From: Pseudoalteromonas rubra
GTDB taxonomy: Bacteria > Pseudomonadota > Gammaproteobacteria > Enterobacterales > Alteromonadaceae
Reading direction: 5' to 3'
Assembly (NCBI RefSeq): GCF_005886805.2
Contig: NZ_CP045429.1
Coordinates: 3,504,501 to 3,568,500, forward strand
Length of the DNA: 64,000 bases
The notes beneath the pieces were generated by a model. It ran no database searches. It was not told the origin of the DNA and worked only from the letters and a program-made list of their open reading frames with translations. A program made the position numbers and the translations under genes. Shown here in pieces: positions 1 through 9,409 of the stretch (its first letter is position 1; each line of letters starts with the position of its first letter).

Positions 1-1
1 C

Positions 2-286
2 GTAAAAAAGTCACTTTGTCCGGGGTTAAGAGGCTACAAAGCAGAGTTTGAAATTAGCGGTGAGCCCAGAAGCTACGTGGACATACACGTTTTTGGCAAT
101 GAAACCAAACAAGGTCTTACCTTTACCGTACAGAATAAATCAGGAGGCTTTAGTAAGCGCGTTAGAATAAAAAAAAGTGGAGTTGGCACATTTAGTGCAG
201 GAGGTATTATAACGCTCAGTAACGCTCATGAAACAGGCAGCGGAGAATACGCTTTCAGCTACACAGTTACTGCGCTATATCAATAA
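2..286 (+). CDS. DUF4402-like fimbrial subunit, C-terminal part (partial at window edge)
   Basis: The reading frame is open from the left edge and the last 94 codons are present. The protein ends in a beta-rich stretch closing with YTVTALYQ. The next gene ends in YDFVAAYQ and shares the preceding pattern (LC, then FEISGEP here and FTVSGTP there), so the two are paralogues. DUF4402-type domains are secreted beta-sandwich proteins often found as subunits of alternative chaperone-usher pili. The gene lies 18 bases before the second subunit gene and upstream of an usher gene, so a pilin or minor pilin exported to the surface is the likely role. The start and signal peptide lie outside the window. 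The GTG at 77 is internal and not a believable start. Confidence 0.7.
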   Translation, partial: VKKSLCPGLRGYKAEFEISGEPRSYVDIHVFGNETKQGLTFTVQNKSGGFSKRVRIKKSGVGTFSAGGIITLSNAHETGSGEYAFSYTVTALYQ

Positions 287-304
287 TAATTAAGGAAATA
301 AACA

Positions 305-805
305 ATGTTTAAAAAAGCCTCCAGCACACTTGCACTGTTAGTTATGAGTTTTGGTTCAGCCGCAGCGACTTATCAGGTTGATGTTAACCTGGTGGTTGAG
401 CGCGCACCTCTGCAAATTGCACAAACATCCGCTATGAGCTTTCCTGAGCTTTTGGTAAACGAAGCGTCGAAAAACGGTGACTCTTGTTACGCCGTAGAAA
501 CGCCGCTACCAAACCCAATCGCATCTGCCCTGTGTAACGATGCCAACGTTGGCGGTAAACGTGCCACTTTTACCGTATCAGGCACGCCTCACGCACAAGT
601 TGTCTACACATTTTCTGCACCCGATCAGACGCAAGATGGACTTCGCTTTACCATGACAGACATGACAGCAGGTGCTCAGCTTGATAACGCAGGTGAAGCC
701 AGCGTCTCATTCGCAGCCAGCATTGTACTGGACGATAAAGATGTCGCAATCAATGCACCTGGTACCAAATCATTTAGCTATGACTTTGTTGCAGCTTACC
801 AGTAA
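305..805 (+). CDS. DUF4402-like secreted pilin subunit
   Basis: This 166-residue protein has a clear signal peptide (residues 1-21, ending SAAA) and a mature beta-rich domain. Cysteines 61 and 77 probably form a disulfide. The start at 305 has a good ribosome site (AAGGA at 292-296). The mature part resembles DUF4402 proteins: a hydrophobic N-terminal strand (YQVDVNLVVE), a central FTVSGTP motif and a C-terminal aromatic strand ending AAYQ. It sits between a paralogous subunit gene and an usher gene, so it is probably a structural or tip subunit of a chaperone-usher fimbria. No chaperone is visible; it would have to be left of the window. The family is recognised by pattern only, and the pilin role is inferred from context. 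Confidence 0.75.
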   Translation: MFKKASSTLALLVMSFGSAAATYQVDVNLVVERAPLQIAQTSAMSFPELLVNEASKNGDSCYAVETPLPNPIASALCNDANVGGKRATFTVSGTPHAQVVYTFSAPDQTQDGLRFTMTDMTAGAQLDNAGEASVSFAASIVLDDKDVAINAPGTKSFSYDFVAAYQ

Positions 806-822
806 TATCACCAAGTTCCCTT

Positions 823-847
823 AAAGGCCCGGCCCAGCCGGGCCTTT
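823..847 (+). terminator. GC-rich hairpin between pilin and usher genes (attenuator or terminator)
   Basis: A perfect 10-bp stem (AAAGGCCCGG and CCGGGCCTTT) with a 5-base loop starts 18 bases after the pilin stop and ends 3 bases before the usher ATG. It ends in only three T residues, so it is an imperfect intrinsic terminator. It may act as an attenuator or mRNA-end stabiliser that lowers usher expression relative to the pilin. It also occupies the place of the usher ribosome site. Confidence 0.7.
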
Positions 848-850
848 ACC

Positions 851-3340
851 ATGCAGTATCTATACGTTTTATTCTTTCTATTGCCATTTTTTTGCACGCA
901 CACTTCAGCCCGGGAAGTAGGCGATATTGCCGACTTTGTATTTGCTGATCTGTATGTCGACCAGCAAAACTTTCCCGAAGGGGCAGAGTTAATCACCGAC
1001 AACTACGAAGATTATTATTTATCCCAGAATAACCTCAATGCCTTGCTCGTTAGCCACCTCACTATTGACCCGACAGGCAACCGCTTATCCGGTGAAATTT
1101 GGAGTGAACAAATCGATATTGAACTGGATGAAGCGCACTGGGTTACGTTAGATGGAGAGCCCTATATCCGGCTCGACATACTGGCGGCACTCGGCATTGA
1201 TTCAGAGTTTAATACGCGCACTCAGGTGCTGGCTTTTGACACTCGGGACAGACACCCCAGTTCACAGGAAAAAAAACGCGAGGCTCGAAAAAATATCCTT
1301 GCTGCAATGCAGCGAAAACGCGCCAACCAGCTTGTTTTGAACGACCAGTACCAATGGTACACAGCACCTTATGTCGATGTGCAACTGTCTGCATCGGATA
1401 GCAAACAAAATTCCAGTGCTTCGGCCTATGTTTCAGTCAACCAGGATCTGGCGCACCATCAGGCACAAATCATACTCACTGACTCTGACAACGATAAACG
1501 CAACGGACGTTTCCAGCTCTCCCGCAATCTCACTGAGCTGAGCGAATATCAGTTTGGCGACTTGCAAGGTCTCACAGGCGCACTGCTGCAAGCCGGCGGA
1601 AGCGGTTTGGGTGTGCAATATGGGGCGACGTACAACAGCGCGAGTAAACCACTCATCATCCAGGGCTATGCAGAGCCTGGCAGTGACGTCGAGCTCTATC
1701 GCAATGATGTGTTGTTTGACCTGGTGCGGGTAACAGCCAATGGTCAGTACCGCTTTCGGCCGCTCCAGGTGTTTAACTCGAATCACAGTTATCACTTGAT
1801 GATCCAGTCGCCAGACGGAAAACGCGTTCGCCGGGCAGTCACGCATCAGGCGCATTCTGGCTATAAACCCGGACAGTGGTATACCAACTTAACGGCCTAC
1901 ACAACCAAAGCATCCATACTCAAAAAAAGGCGTTTTAACCCACAGGAAAAATACCTCAACTCACAATTGAACTATGTCGTCAGTGCCCGGGACGAATTAA
2001 ACCTTGGTGGCGAATGGCTGGAAAACACCCGCCAAAAAACATTCTTATGGTATCTGGGCTGGGAGCGGGCAAATAGATCAAGCGATGCCAAATGGAGCCT
2101 CAAAGCGGGCGGACATGAGCAGTTCCACTATGATTTGAAATGGCTGACCCCACTGAGTACCACACAAACTTTAAGCCTTGCGTCCCAGCGTGGGTATGGT
2201 CAGTTTGGCAAGGAAAACATCAATACGCTAAATTATGAACAGACATTCAATCGCTGGCAGTTTAGTTCAACTCTAGGCCTCAGCCAGATAAATCAATTAC
2301 GTTATAAATCTGTTGATGGCTACCTCAGCTACCAGGCAGACTCAGGAAGTGTTAGCACAAACGTCAGTCAAATAAGAGGCGATGACGCGCATGAGCAGCA
2401 ATACTCCATGATTGGCAGCTTGTTTGGCAGCTGGGGCAGAGCGAGGTTTAATTGGAACAAGTCAACCGGCTTGTTTGAACAACATGCTCTGGCGCTCAGT
2501 TACGCCAATCAGTTCAACGGCTATCACGGCTCTTTGCAACTGCGCCGCTCCTTCACTCAGCGCCGAAATACCGCATCGTTTTCGTTATCAAAAACCTTCG
2601 ATGCGATGGCAGTCAATGCCAGTGCCACCTACCATGAAAGCAATGGCTGGCAATTTGGCTTATCTTGCTCATTTTCGTTTTACGGGCCAAGGCCGCTCAG
2701 CACCATCAGCAGCCAAAGTGGTCGACAAAGCAGTTCCGTCAAGCTGCGCGCGTTTTACGATCGTAATAACAATCAACGATTTGATGAGCAAGACCAGTAT
2801 TTACCTGATATTGCCGTGATGATGCATGGCAACAAGGTTGACACTGTTTCTCATCCACAAGCCAGAACAGTGCTTCACCTACCCGCAAATCGTCCTGTGA
2901 CACTGGAAGTAGAACACAATGAGTTGGACGTCCTGTACTTACAACCTCAATTTGGACTCATAGAAGCCGACCTGCATCCAGGTGCTCAGCCCATTGTTGA
3001 CGTTCCTTTTCACCTGCAATTCGAAGCTGAGGGCATCATTACCCTGCGTAATGACGACGGCAAACTTGAGGACCTCACTGGCCGGGTGGCGCTGCAACTG
3101 ACCCGAGAAACCAGCGGTGAACAAACCATTATCTACACAGAATCAGATGGCTTTTTCTTTTTTGACAAGTTGAAGCAGGGAAAGTATCACCTTGAGGTCT
3201 CTCCACACTATCTGGCCCAAAAGGCGCTTACCTGTGACCCTTGCCAGTTACGCTTTACGCTGGATGAAAACAGCGAACAGCTGGTCATACTGGATGATTT
3301 GACACTGTTTCCAACTCCCCCAACGCAACCCAAAAGCTAA
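851..3340 (+). CDS. outer-membrane fimbrial usher (TcfC/CS1-like)
   Basis: This 829-residue protein has a signal peptide (about residues 1-20, cleaved near HTSA-REVG). Ushers form an outer-membrane pore that receives chaperone-subunit complexes and threads the pilus to the surface. The sequence shows an N-terminal periplasmic domain, a long stretch of alternating amphipathic strands (about residues 170-620) expected for a 24-strand barrel, and an E-set-like segment near residue 270 (GYAEPGSDVELYRNDVL). The C-terminal region (about 635-829) carries FYDRNNNQRFDEQD, typical of SdrD/carboxypeptidase-regulatory-like domains at the end of CS1/alpha-type ushers. There is no other in-frame start between the hairpin and ATG 851, and no clear Shine-Dalgarno outside the hairpin. 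Its stop overlaps the stop of the convergent AraC gene. The usher assignment is firm; the subclass is inferred. Confidence 0.85.
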   Translation: MQYLYVLFFLLPFFCTHTSAREVGDIADFVFADLYVDQQNFPEGAELITDNYEDYYLSQNNLNALLVSHLTIDPTGNRLSGEIWSEQIDIELDEAHWVTLDGEPYIRLDILAALGIDSEFNTRTQVLAFDTRDRHPSSQEKKREARKNILAAMQRKRANQLVLNDQYQWYTAPYVDVQLSASDSKQNSSASAYVSVNQDLAHHQAQIILTDSDNDKRNGRFQLSRNLTELSEYQFGDLQGLTGALLQAGGSGLGVQYGATYNSASKPLIIQGYAEPGSDVELYRNDVLFDLVRVTANGQYRFRPLQVFNSNHSYHLMIQSPDGKRVRRAVTHQAHSGYKPGQWYTNLTAYTTKASILKKRRFNPQEKYLNSQLNYVVSARDELNLGGEWLENTRQKTFLWYLGWERANRSSDAKWSLKAGGHEQFHYDLKWLTPLSTTQTLSLASQRGYGQFGKENINTLNYEQTFNRWQFSSTLGLSQINQLRYKSVDGYLSYQADSGSVSTNVSQIRGDDAHEQQYSMIGSLFGSWGRARFNWNKSTGLFEQHALALSYANQFNGYHGSLQLRRSFTQRRNTASFSLSKTFDAMAVNASATYHESNGWQFGLSCSFSFYGPRPLSTISSQSGRQSSSVKLRAFYDRNNNQRFDEQDQYLPDIAVMMHGNKVDTVSHPQARTVLHLPANRPVTLEVEHNELDVLYLQPQFGLIEADLHPGAQPIVDVPFHLQFEAEGIITLRNDDGKLEDLTGRVALQLTRETSGEQTIIYTESDGFFFFDKLKQGKYHLEVSPHYLAQKALTCDPCQLRFTLDENSEQLVILDDLTLFPTPPTQPKS

Positions 3341-4176
3341 CGCTTGCGCCAGCTAAACTGACGCCGATAAGCACTGGGTGTCATACCTGTTTGTGCTTTA
3401 AAAAACTGATTAAAGTAGGCTGCACTGACAAAGCCGCATTGTTGTGCCACCACCCCAATAGGCCGATGCTCAGTTGCCAGTAAATGCTGGGCACGCTGAC
3501 AGCGCAGTAGCGCGCAATATTGAGAAAAAGAGCAGCCAAGTTCTTGCTGAAACCACCGTTTTAGCGTCGCGGTGCTGACATTGATATGCGCTGCACACTG
3601 AGCCTGACTGGGAGGATTGTCAACCTGACTGGCAATGAAGGCCTGAACACGCGCTAGCCGCTCTGAGATACGCGAATGAGCAAGCCGGATCCCTTTGGCA
3701 GGACAGGCGCGCAGCTCCGTCAGTATCTCACATAGCAAAGCCAACCGACCAACCGGACTTTTCGTGTGAAGCGCCAGACACTGTTCACGCACCTGCTCAG
3801 CAGCATCCCGACTGAAAACTAGCCCACTCTCAATACGCTCAAGCCAGCCTTGCAAGTCTGCCAGCTCCGCAATGGCGCAGTTCAATAGTGCCTTAGGCCA
3901 TAACACGACCACAACCAGCTCAGCCGTATCATTGGGTGCCTGACTGTCCCAGGTATGGGGCACTCCGGGTGCAACCAACGCCAGGTCAATGTCATCAAAT
4001 TCATGAATGGCATTACCGATAAATCCACTGCCCTGTGCTCCGATTGTCAGGATCAGTTCGAAGCAATCATGCTGATGCCATTCAAACATGACTTTTTGTT
4101 TTTCGATGTATTTAACCTGTACAGATTGATTCAGTGCAAATCGGATCGGTGCAGGCTTTCCGGTATTAACAGTCAA
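3337..4176 (-). CDS. AraC-family transcriptional regulator
   Basis: This 279-residue protein has an N-terminal cupin-like sensing domain (about residues 15-100, with WHQHDCFELI and APGVPHTW) and a C-terminal double helix-turn-helix (about 175-275, with NVSTATLKRWFQQELGCSF and the signature CGFVSAAYFNQFFKAQTGMTP). Such proteins usually activate transcription on binding a small molecule. The ligand and targets are unknown; the convergent fimbrial genes and the divergent HAD phosphatase gene are the nearest candidates. The start is a TTG at 4176 with no obvious ribosome site; the next ATG is about 29 codons in and would cut into the cupin, so the start is uncertain. Its stop overlaps the usher stop (CTAA at 3337-3340). 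Confidence 0.88.
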   Translation of the reverse strand: MTVNTGKPAPIRFALNQSVQVKYIEKQKVMFEWHQHDCFELILTIGAQGSGFIGNAIHEFDDIDLALVAPGVPHTWDSQAPNDTAELVVVVLWPKALLNCAIAELADLQGWLERIESGLVFSRDAAEQVREQCLALHTKSPVGRLALLCEILTELRACPAKGIRLAHSRISERLARVQAFIASQVDNPPSQAQCAAHINVSTATLKRWFQQELGCSFSQYCALLRCQRAQHLLATEHRPIGVVAQQCGFVSAAYFNQFFKAQTGMTPSAYRRQFSWRKR

Positions 4177-4271
4177 ATGGAGCTAATATTTATAAATAAT
4201 GAGCTAATAACTAAAATATTAAGTGGTTAGTTTGGCAAAGTAAACGCTCTCTTTTGTACCTGGATGTAACG

Positions 4272-5024
4272 ATGAATTTTGTTTTTGATTTAGATGGCAC
4301 GACCGTATTCCAAGCCCAACGCATGCATGACGACATAAGGGATGGCCTGTTAGCACTTGAGCGCAGTGGTGGCAACGTATACTTCGCCACAGCCCGACCA
4401 CTAAGAGATACACTCCCCGTCTTGCCTGACTGTTTCTGGCACCACCCAATTATTGGCTGCAATGGCGCTATGTTCAGTCAAAACAAAGCGGTAGTCAAAG
4501 CACACAGCTTCGACCCGGATCAGGTGGGAGACTTACTTGCTTGGCTCGATAATCACCAGATAGCGTACTTATTTGATGGTCACTGGCAGTATGCCATCTC
4601 CGATAAGCCTCATCATTTTCATCAGCATGTGGCCGACCTTGGCATTCCGCCAGGCTGCAATCAGACCCTAAGACATGAGCCCATAGTCAAACTCCTGATC
4701 CTGGAAGATGCGCATCATGATCAGGTCAAGCACATGTGTAAGCAGACCCTGAGCAGCTTTGAAATCTATCATCACAATGGCCACCATTGCTTTGATCTGG
4801 TGCCCGCACGCAGCAACAAGCTCACAGCGCTGCTGGAGCTTGGCCTGAATATGCAGCAAACTGTGTGTTTTGGTAACGATGTCAATGACATTGCCATGCT
4901 GGAGGCCGCCCATCAGGCCTATGTCGTCGGCAAGCAGATCGCACCGAATTGTGAGTACGTTCAGTTAACCCAGCAAACCGTCGCGTTGACCCTGCATCAG
5001 TTAGCAAATAATCTTTGTGTATAA
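4272..5024 (+). CDS. HAD-superfamily (Cof-type) phosphatase
   Basis: This protein of about 250 residues is a cytosolic haloacid-dehalogenase phosphatase of the Cof/YbiV subgroup. Motif I is at the extreme N-terminus (FDLDGT, nucleophile Asp6 and general acid Asp8). Motif II Ser/Thr is in VYFATARP, with a C2-type cap in the middle. The C-terminal metal-binding motif IV is CFGNDVNDIAMLEAA. These enzymes hydrolyse sugar phosphates or nucleotide and cofactor phosphates; the substrate cannot be told. I chose ATG 4272 because it puts motif I at its usual distance from the start. An in-frame TTG at 4254 would add six residues. A strong hairpin follows before ybiT. Confidence 0.85.
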   Translation: MNFVFDLDGTTVFQAQRMHDDIRDGLLALERSGGNVYFATARPLRDTLPVLPDCFWHHPIIGCNGAMFSQNKAVVKAHSFDPDQVGDLLAWLDNHQIAYLFDGHWQYAISDKPHHFHQHVADLGIPPGCNQTLRHEPIVKLLILEDAHHDQVKHMCKQTLSSFEIYHHNGHHCFDLVPARSNKLTALLELGLNMQQTVCFGNDVNDIAMLEAAHQAYVVGKQIAPNCEYVQLTQQTVALTLHQLANNLCV

Positions 5025-5045
5025 ACCCGCACCTTGCTCCCCCCC

Positions 5046-5074
5046 TGCCGCGATTTAATGCTAAAATCGCGGCA
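5046..5074 (+). terminator. perfect 11-bp hairpin between HAD gene and ybiT
   Basis: TGCCGCGATTT and AAATCGCGGCA pair perfectly around a 7-base loop, 21 bases after the HAD stop and 23 bases before the ybiT ATG. It is followed only by an AT-rich stretch, not a clean U-tract. It may end the HAD transcript, or act as a structured 5' leader of ybiT. Confidence 0.6.
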
Positions 5075-5097
5075 ATTGAATTTAATGAGCACCCCTT

Positions 5098-6690
5098 ATG
5101 CTTTCCTGTAACAACATCACCATGCAGTTTGGCGCTAAGCCACTGTTTGAAAATATCTCGGTTAAATTTGGCGATGGTAATCGCTATGGTCTGATCGGCG
5201 CCAATGGCTGTGGTAAATCAACCTTCATGAAGATCCTCAGCAAAGAGCTTGAAGCCAGCGCAGGTAACGTGTCATATGATCCTAATGAACGCATCGCGAA
5301 ACTGAACCAGGATCAATTTGCCTACGAGGAATTCTCAGTAGTCGATACCGTTATCATGGGCCACAAAGAGCTTTGGGAAATCAAACAGGAGCGCGATCGC
5401 ATCTACTCGTTACCTGAAATGAGTGAAGAGGACGGCATGAAAGTGGCCGACCTGGAAACCCAGTTTGCCGAAATGGATGGGTATGCTGCCGAAGCTAAAG
5501 CCGGTGAGCTGCTGCTGGGTGTGGGTATTCCTACCGAGCAACATTACGGACCAATGTCTGAAGTGGCACCAGGCTGGAAACTAAGGGTGCTGCTGGCACA
5601 AGTGCTGTTTGCCGAGCCGGACATCATGCTGCTCGACGAACCAACCAACAACCTGGACATTTATACCATCAAGTGGCTGGAAGATGTGCTGAATCAGCGT
5701 GACTGCACCATGATCATCATATCGCATGACCGTCACTTCCTGAACTCTGTGTGTACGCACATGGCCGATATCGACTACGGCGAGTTACGCATTTACCCGG
5801 GCAACTACGACGAATACATGCTTGCGGCCACTCAGGCGCGGGAACGTCTGCTGGCTGACAACGCTAAGAAAAAAGCCCAGATCACTGAACTTCAACAGTT
5901 TGTATCACGCTTCTCGGCAAACGCTTCAAAAGCGAAGCAGGCTACATCGCGTGCCAAACAAATTGACAAGATCCAGCTGGAAGAAGTTAAAGCGTCGAGC
6001 CGTCAGAATCCGTTTATTCGCTTCGAACAGTCCAAACAACTGTTCCGGAATGCACTGGAGCTGGAAACCCTGTCACAAGGCTATGAAGACGTGCTGTTCA
6101 GTGGCCTCAATGGCCTGGTTGAGGTGGGTGAAAAAGTCGCGATCATCGGTGAAAACGGCGTAGGTAAAACCACCCTGCTGAATACCCTGGCTGGCCGCAT
6201 GGCGCCTAAGTCGGGTGCGTTTAAATGGTCAGAGAATGCCAACATTGGTTACTATGCTCAGGATCACGCGGACGAATTCGAGAAAGACCTGGACCTGTTC
6301 CAGTGGATGGAGCAATGGCAGCAGGAAGGTGACGACGAGCAGGTGGTTCGTGGATTCCTCGGTCGAATGTTGTTCTCGCAAAACGACATCAAGAAGTCAG
6401 TAAAAGTGATTTCCGGAGGTGAGCAAGGCCGAATGCTGTTTGGCAAACTGATGATGCATAAGCCAAACATTCTACTGATGGATGAGCCAACTAACCACAT
6501 GGACATGGAATCTATCGAATCACTGAATATGGCACTGGAGCAATACGAAGGTACCTTGTTCTTCGTATCACACGACCGCCAGTTCGTATCCTCTTTGGCG
6601 ACTCGTATCTGGGAAATCAAAGACGGTCAGATCATTGACTTCAAGGGCACGTACGACGAGTACCTGGCGAAGCAGGCCGCAGAGCAATAA
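5098..6690 (+). CDS. ybiT: ABC-F family ATPase YbiT
   Basis: This 530-residue protein has the same length as E. coli YbiT and is alignable along its whole length. ABC-F proteins are soluble twin-ATPase factors that bind the ribosomal E site and modulate translation. Walker A motifs are GANGCGKST (near residue 40) and GENGVGKTT (near 355). The second signature is [10 protein letters not shown], and both Walker B motifs carry the ABC-F DEPTN sequence ([11 protein letters not shown] and [11 protein letters not shown]). The interdomain linker (about residues 240-320) is Lys/Arg-rich, including the conserved [20 protein letters not shown]. The gene is transcribed alone, with a leader hairpin and a strong hairpin after the stop. 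Confidence 0.95.
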   Translation: MLSCNNITMQFGAKPLFENISVKFGDGNRYGLIGANGCGKSTFMKILSKELEASAGNVSYDPNERIAKLNQDQFAYEEFSVVDTVIMGHKELWEIKQERDRIYSLPEMSEEDGMKVADLETQFAEMDGYAAEAKAGELLLGVGIPTEQHYGPMSEVAPGWKLRVLLAQVLFAEPDIMLLDEPTNNLDIYTIKWLEDVLNQRDCTMIIISHDRHFLNSVCTHMADIDYGELRIYPGNYDEYMLAATQARERLLADNAKKKAQITELQQFVSRFSANASKAKQATSRAKQIDKIQLEEVKASSRQNPFIRFEQSKQLFRNALELETLSQGYEDVLFSGLNGLVEVGEKVAIIGENGVGKTTLLNTLAGRMAPKSGAFKWSENANIGYYAQDHADEFEKDLDLFQWMEQWQQEGDDEQVVRGFLGRMLFSQNDIKKSVKVISGGEQGRMLFGKLMMHKPNILLMDEPTNHMDMESIESLNMALEQYEGTLFFVSHDRQFVSSLATRIWEIKDGQIIDFKGTYDEYLAKQAAEQ

Positions 6691-6700
6691 AGATGATTTT

Positions 6701-6721
6701 CTGGCCGCGCCCTGCGGCCAG
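6701..6721 (+). terminator. hairpin after ybiT
   Basis: A perfect 8-bp GC-rich stem (CTGGCCGC and GCGGCCAG, loop GCCCT) lies 10 bases past the ybiT stop. It has no U-run, so it may be a weak or Rho-assisted terminator, or an RNA end stabiliser. Confidence 0.6.
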
Positions 6722-6954
6722 ACTCTCCACACAAATCACTTTTCAATTGCACTCCTGCCATTTCCGTCCCACTTTCCATTTCGTTTTCACCATGTGTGTT
6801 AAATAAAAATAAGAATAAAAGTCAATAACTTAAACCCGGCCTTATCGCCAAATCGTTCTAGAATATTTCTATTTTCCTCACTTTGTAAAAATTCGCTAGG
6901 ATTTCTCCCGCTCAGGTTAGGCATGGTAAAGCCGTCTTTTTTACAGGAAAAATA

Positions 6955-8613
6955 ATGATGAAAGCGACTCTTCCCTATTCTACCTGCTTAGTGCTACTGG
7001 CCAGTGCACCCGCACTAGCTGGCAAACCCCTTACGCCCATTGAACCCATCATGGTGACTGTCCCAGCGGGCAGCTTTGACATGGGCAGTAAAGAAAACGA
7101 AAACAGTCAACCCGTCCGTACTGTTACCCTGCCCGAGTTCAGCCTGGGGAAATACGAGGTCACCGTCAGAGAGTATCGACGTTTTATAAAGGCCACCGGC
7201 TTCGAGGCTCCACAGGCCTGTTATCACCAACTGGACAACTGGTTCATCGGCAATACGCCCGGTAGCTGGGATAATAACAGCTTGACCCACAATGAATTTC
7301 AGCCTGCTATCTGCGTAAGCTGGGCAGGTGCAAAAGCCTATGTTGACTGGTTAGCAAAAACGACCGGGAAACCCTACCGTTTGCCCAGTGAAGCAGAGTG
7401 GGAATATGCAGCTCGCGGCGCTGCCACAAGCCGATTTTATTTTGGCAATGACCCGAAACACCCTTCTGTTTGTCAATATGAGAACACCGCCGACCTGAGC
7501 GGAGAAAATGAGCTACAACGCTCCACTAACAGCTCTTATGTCAACTTCGTTGATGGCTTTGCCGATTGTGTTGATCATGCGACCTATGCCAGCGTCGTCG
7601 GTATGTACAAACCCAACCCATATGGTCTGCATGACATGCTGAGCAATGTCGCAGAGTTTATGGGTGACTGCTATCAAGACAACTACAATAATGCCCACTC
7701 TGATGGTCGAACGTTCCAGTCAGAGCAGTGTGAAACCCGCTCTACACGCGGCAGCAGCTGGCACTGGAATATCTGGCCTGTAACACAACGCGGTGGGATG
7801 CCTGAAGACTTTGCGGGTGCCGCCGAGGGCTTTCGCATCGCATTGGATGGCCAGGCCCCCAAGCCCGGCAAAGCAACTCGTCAATTCGAGCGGCAGCTTG
7901 CCTTTGCGCAACAGCAGGAACAAAAACGCCGGGATCAGCAGTTTGCTTATCCCCAGCCTGTCACTAACCTGACGCTTTCCCAAATCGATGGTAAAGCGAT
8001 GCTCAGCTGGGATAGTAGCAAAGAAACAGATATTTTTGGCTACCGGGTTTATCGTAATTACAGCGCAGGCTCTATGTTTGAACTGATTGCCGACAACGTC
8101 ATCGACACGCAGTTTATCGATGCCAATGCCTCGCCCAATATTTACGAATATGCTGTGGTAGCCGTACGTCGCAACCTGCAAAGCAACTACAGTAATCTGG
8201 TCAAAACCCAAGGTAAAGCGCTTACAGTTCCGGGCCGCATCGAAGCTGAATATGCGCACACCGTCACTGGCGCGAATACCGACAGAACCTCAGATACGGA
8301 GGGGAGATTCAATCTGACCGGTGGCGGTGGCATTGCCGAAGGTGCTGAGATTGACTACCAGATCACAGTCAATCAAAGTGGTCACTATCGTCTGAGTTAT
8401 CGGATTGCCGGACCACGCGATGGCAAAGGCTTTTCTGTCAAAATCAACGGGAAAACGGTCTCAAAACACGCGGTCAGGGGCACCGGTGGCTATCATGACT
8501 GGCAAACCCAACAAGGAGAGCGTGTTTACCTGAGTGCAGGCGAGCATACGCTGAAACTTCAGTCCCACGACACCAACTGGAAACTCAACTGGCTAGCGCT
8601 GAATCGCGACTAA
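6955..8613 (+). CDS. secreted sulfatase-modifying-factor-like (FGE fold) protein with Fn3 and CBM6-like domains
   Basis: This 552-residue protein has a signal peptide (residues 1-22, ending PALAG). Residues about 30-300 form an FGE/SUMF1-like domain: VPAGSFDMGS, KYEVTVREYRRF, RLPSEAEWEYAARGA, NPYGLHDMLSNVAEF and a closing GFRIAL. Residues about 335-420 form a fibronectin type III domain (FGYRVYRNY). The last 125 residues look like a CBM6-type beta-sandwich (GRIEAEYA, then INQ/NLTGGG patterns and WKLNWLAL). The copper-binding cysteine pair of true formylglycine-generating enzymes is not visible near RGSSWHW, so catalysis is doubtful. Six other cysteines could form disulfides in an exported protein. 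A role in binding surface or environmental glycans is inferred. The gene appears monocistronic. Confidence 0.8.
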   Translation: MMKATLPYSTCLVLLASAPALAGKPLTPIEPIMVTVPAGSFDMGSKENENSQPVRTVTLPEFSLGKYEVTVREYRRFIKATGFEAPQACYHQLDNWFIGNTPGSWDNNSLTHNEFQPAICVSWAGAKAYVDWLAKTTGKPYRLPSEAEWEYAARGAATSRFYFGNDPKHPSVCQYENTADLSGENELQRSTNSSYVNFVDGFADCVDHATYASVVGMYKPNPYGLHDMLSNVAEFMGDCYQDNYNNAHSDGRTFQSEQCETRSTRGSSWHWNIWPVTQRGGMPEDFAGAAEGFRIALDGQAPKPGKATRQFERQLAFAQQQEQKRRDQQFAYPQPVTNLTLSQIDGKAMLSWDSSKETDIFGYRVYRNYSAGSMFELIADNVIDTQFIDANASPNIYEYAVVAVRRNLQSNYSNLVKTQGKALTVPGRIEAEYAHTVTGANTDRTSDTEGRFNLTGGGGIAEGAEIDYQITVNQSGHYRLSYRIAGPRDGKGFSVKINGKTVSKHAVRGTGGYHDWQTQQGERVYLSAGEHTLKLQSHDTNWKLNWLALNRD

Positions 8614-8819
8614 CCATTAAAGCGGGGGAAACTAAGTTTCCCCTGCACTTGCAATCTGCTCTGTTAAGGTCAGTATTCCTCCACAAATTGCAATAACATA
8701 ACGAAAACGCGCCCCATAAGTTTGCCCATTCATTGAAATAAGCGCTACTTTTTAACATAGGCCTGAAAAAGCGTTTCTAACTTTGATTAACCAGCAGACT
8801 GTATGGACTATAACTTAAC

Positions 8820-9314
8820 ATGCTAATCAAATATTGCCTCTTACTCACCCTCTTTCTCTGTTCATCAAGCATAGGTGCACGCTCGCTCTGTGACAGTCCT
8901 CAGTATCATGCTTTTGATTTCTGGATAGGGGAATGGCGAGTCATGTCAAAGGGGCAGTTTGCAGGCAATAGTAAAATCACCAAAATACTCAACGGCTGTG
9001 TCATTTTAGAGGAATATCAGGCAGTTTCCGGGTATAAAGGTAAGAGTTTAAATATCTTCGATAAACAACAGCAACACTGGCATCAAAGCTGGACCGACAA
9101 TGCCGGTTTGCTGCTGCAACTCAATGGCAACCGCTACAATGACGGCATGGTATTGCAAGGCCCGGGGCTGGACAGTGAAGGCAAGCCTGTTTTACACCGC
9201 ATCACCTGGCAACCCAAAAAGAATAACACAGTACACCAGCACTGGCAGTCCTCAGGCAATGAGGGCAAGTCCTGGGAAACGCTATTTTATGGTATCTACC
9301 ATAAAATTCAGTGA
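8820..9314 (+). CDS. small secreted protein of unknown function (DUF1579-like)
   Basis: This 164-residue protein has a signal peptide (residues 1-20, ending SIGA-RS). The mature part opens with AFDFWIGEWRV, the entry motif of a conserved family of small beta-barrel-like proteins (DUF1579-like). It contains LNGCVILEEYQ and ends in a beta-rich tail. The family has no established function that I can name. No strong ribosome site precedes ATG 8820, but the signal peptide supports this start. Neighbours are unrelated secreted proteins and no operon partner is evident. Confidence 0.65.
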   Translation: MLIKYCLLLTLFLCSSSIGARSLCDSPQYHAFDFWIGEWRVMSKGQFAGNSKITKILNGCVILEEYQAVSGYKGKSLNIFDKQQQHWHQSWTDNAGLLLQLNGNRYNDGMVLQGPGLDSEGKPVLHRITWQPKKNNTVHQHWQSSGNEGKSWETLFYGIYHKIQ

Positions 9315-9409
9315 AGGGTAATCAGGCTCGCGCTCAGCAGGGCGTTGTGATAACCATGCTGTAGGTAAAAGGGCACACACTTACCTGTGCCCGTTTACAG
9401 GATCCACGA

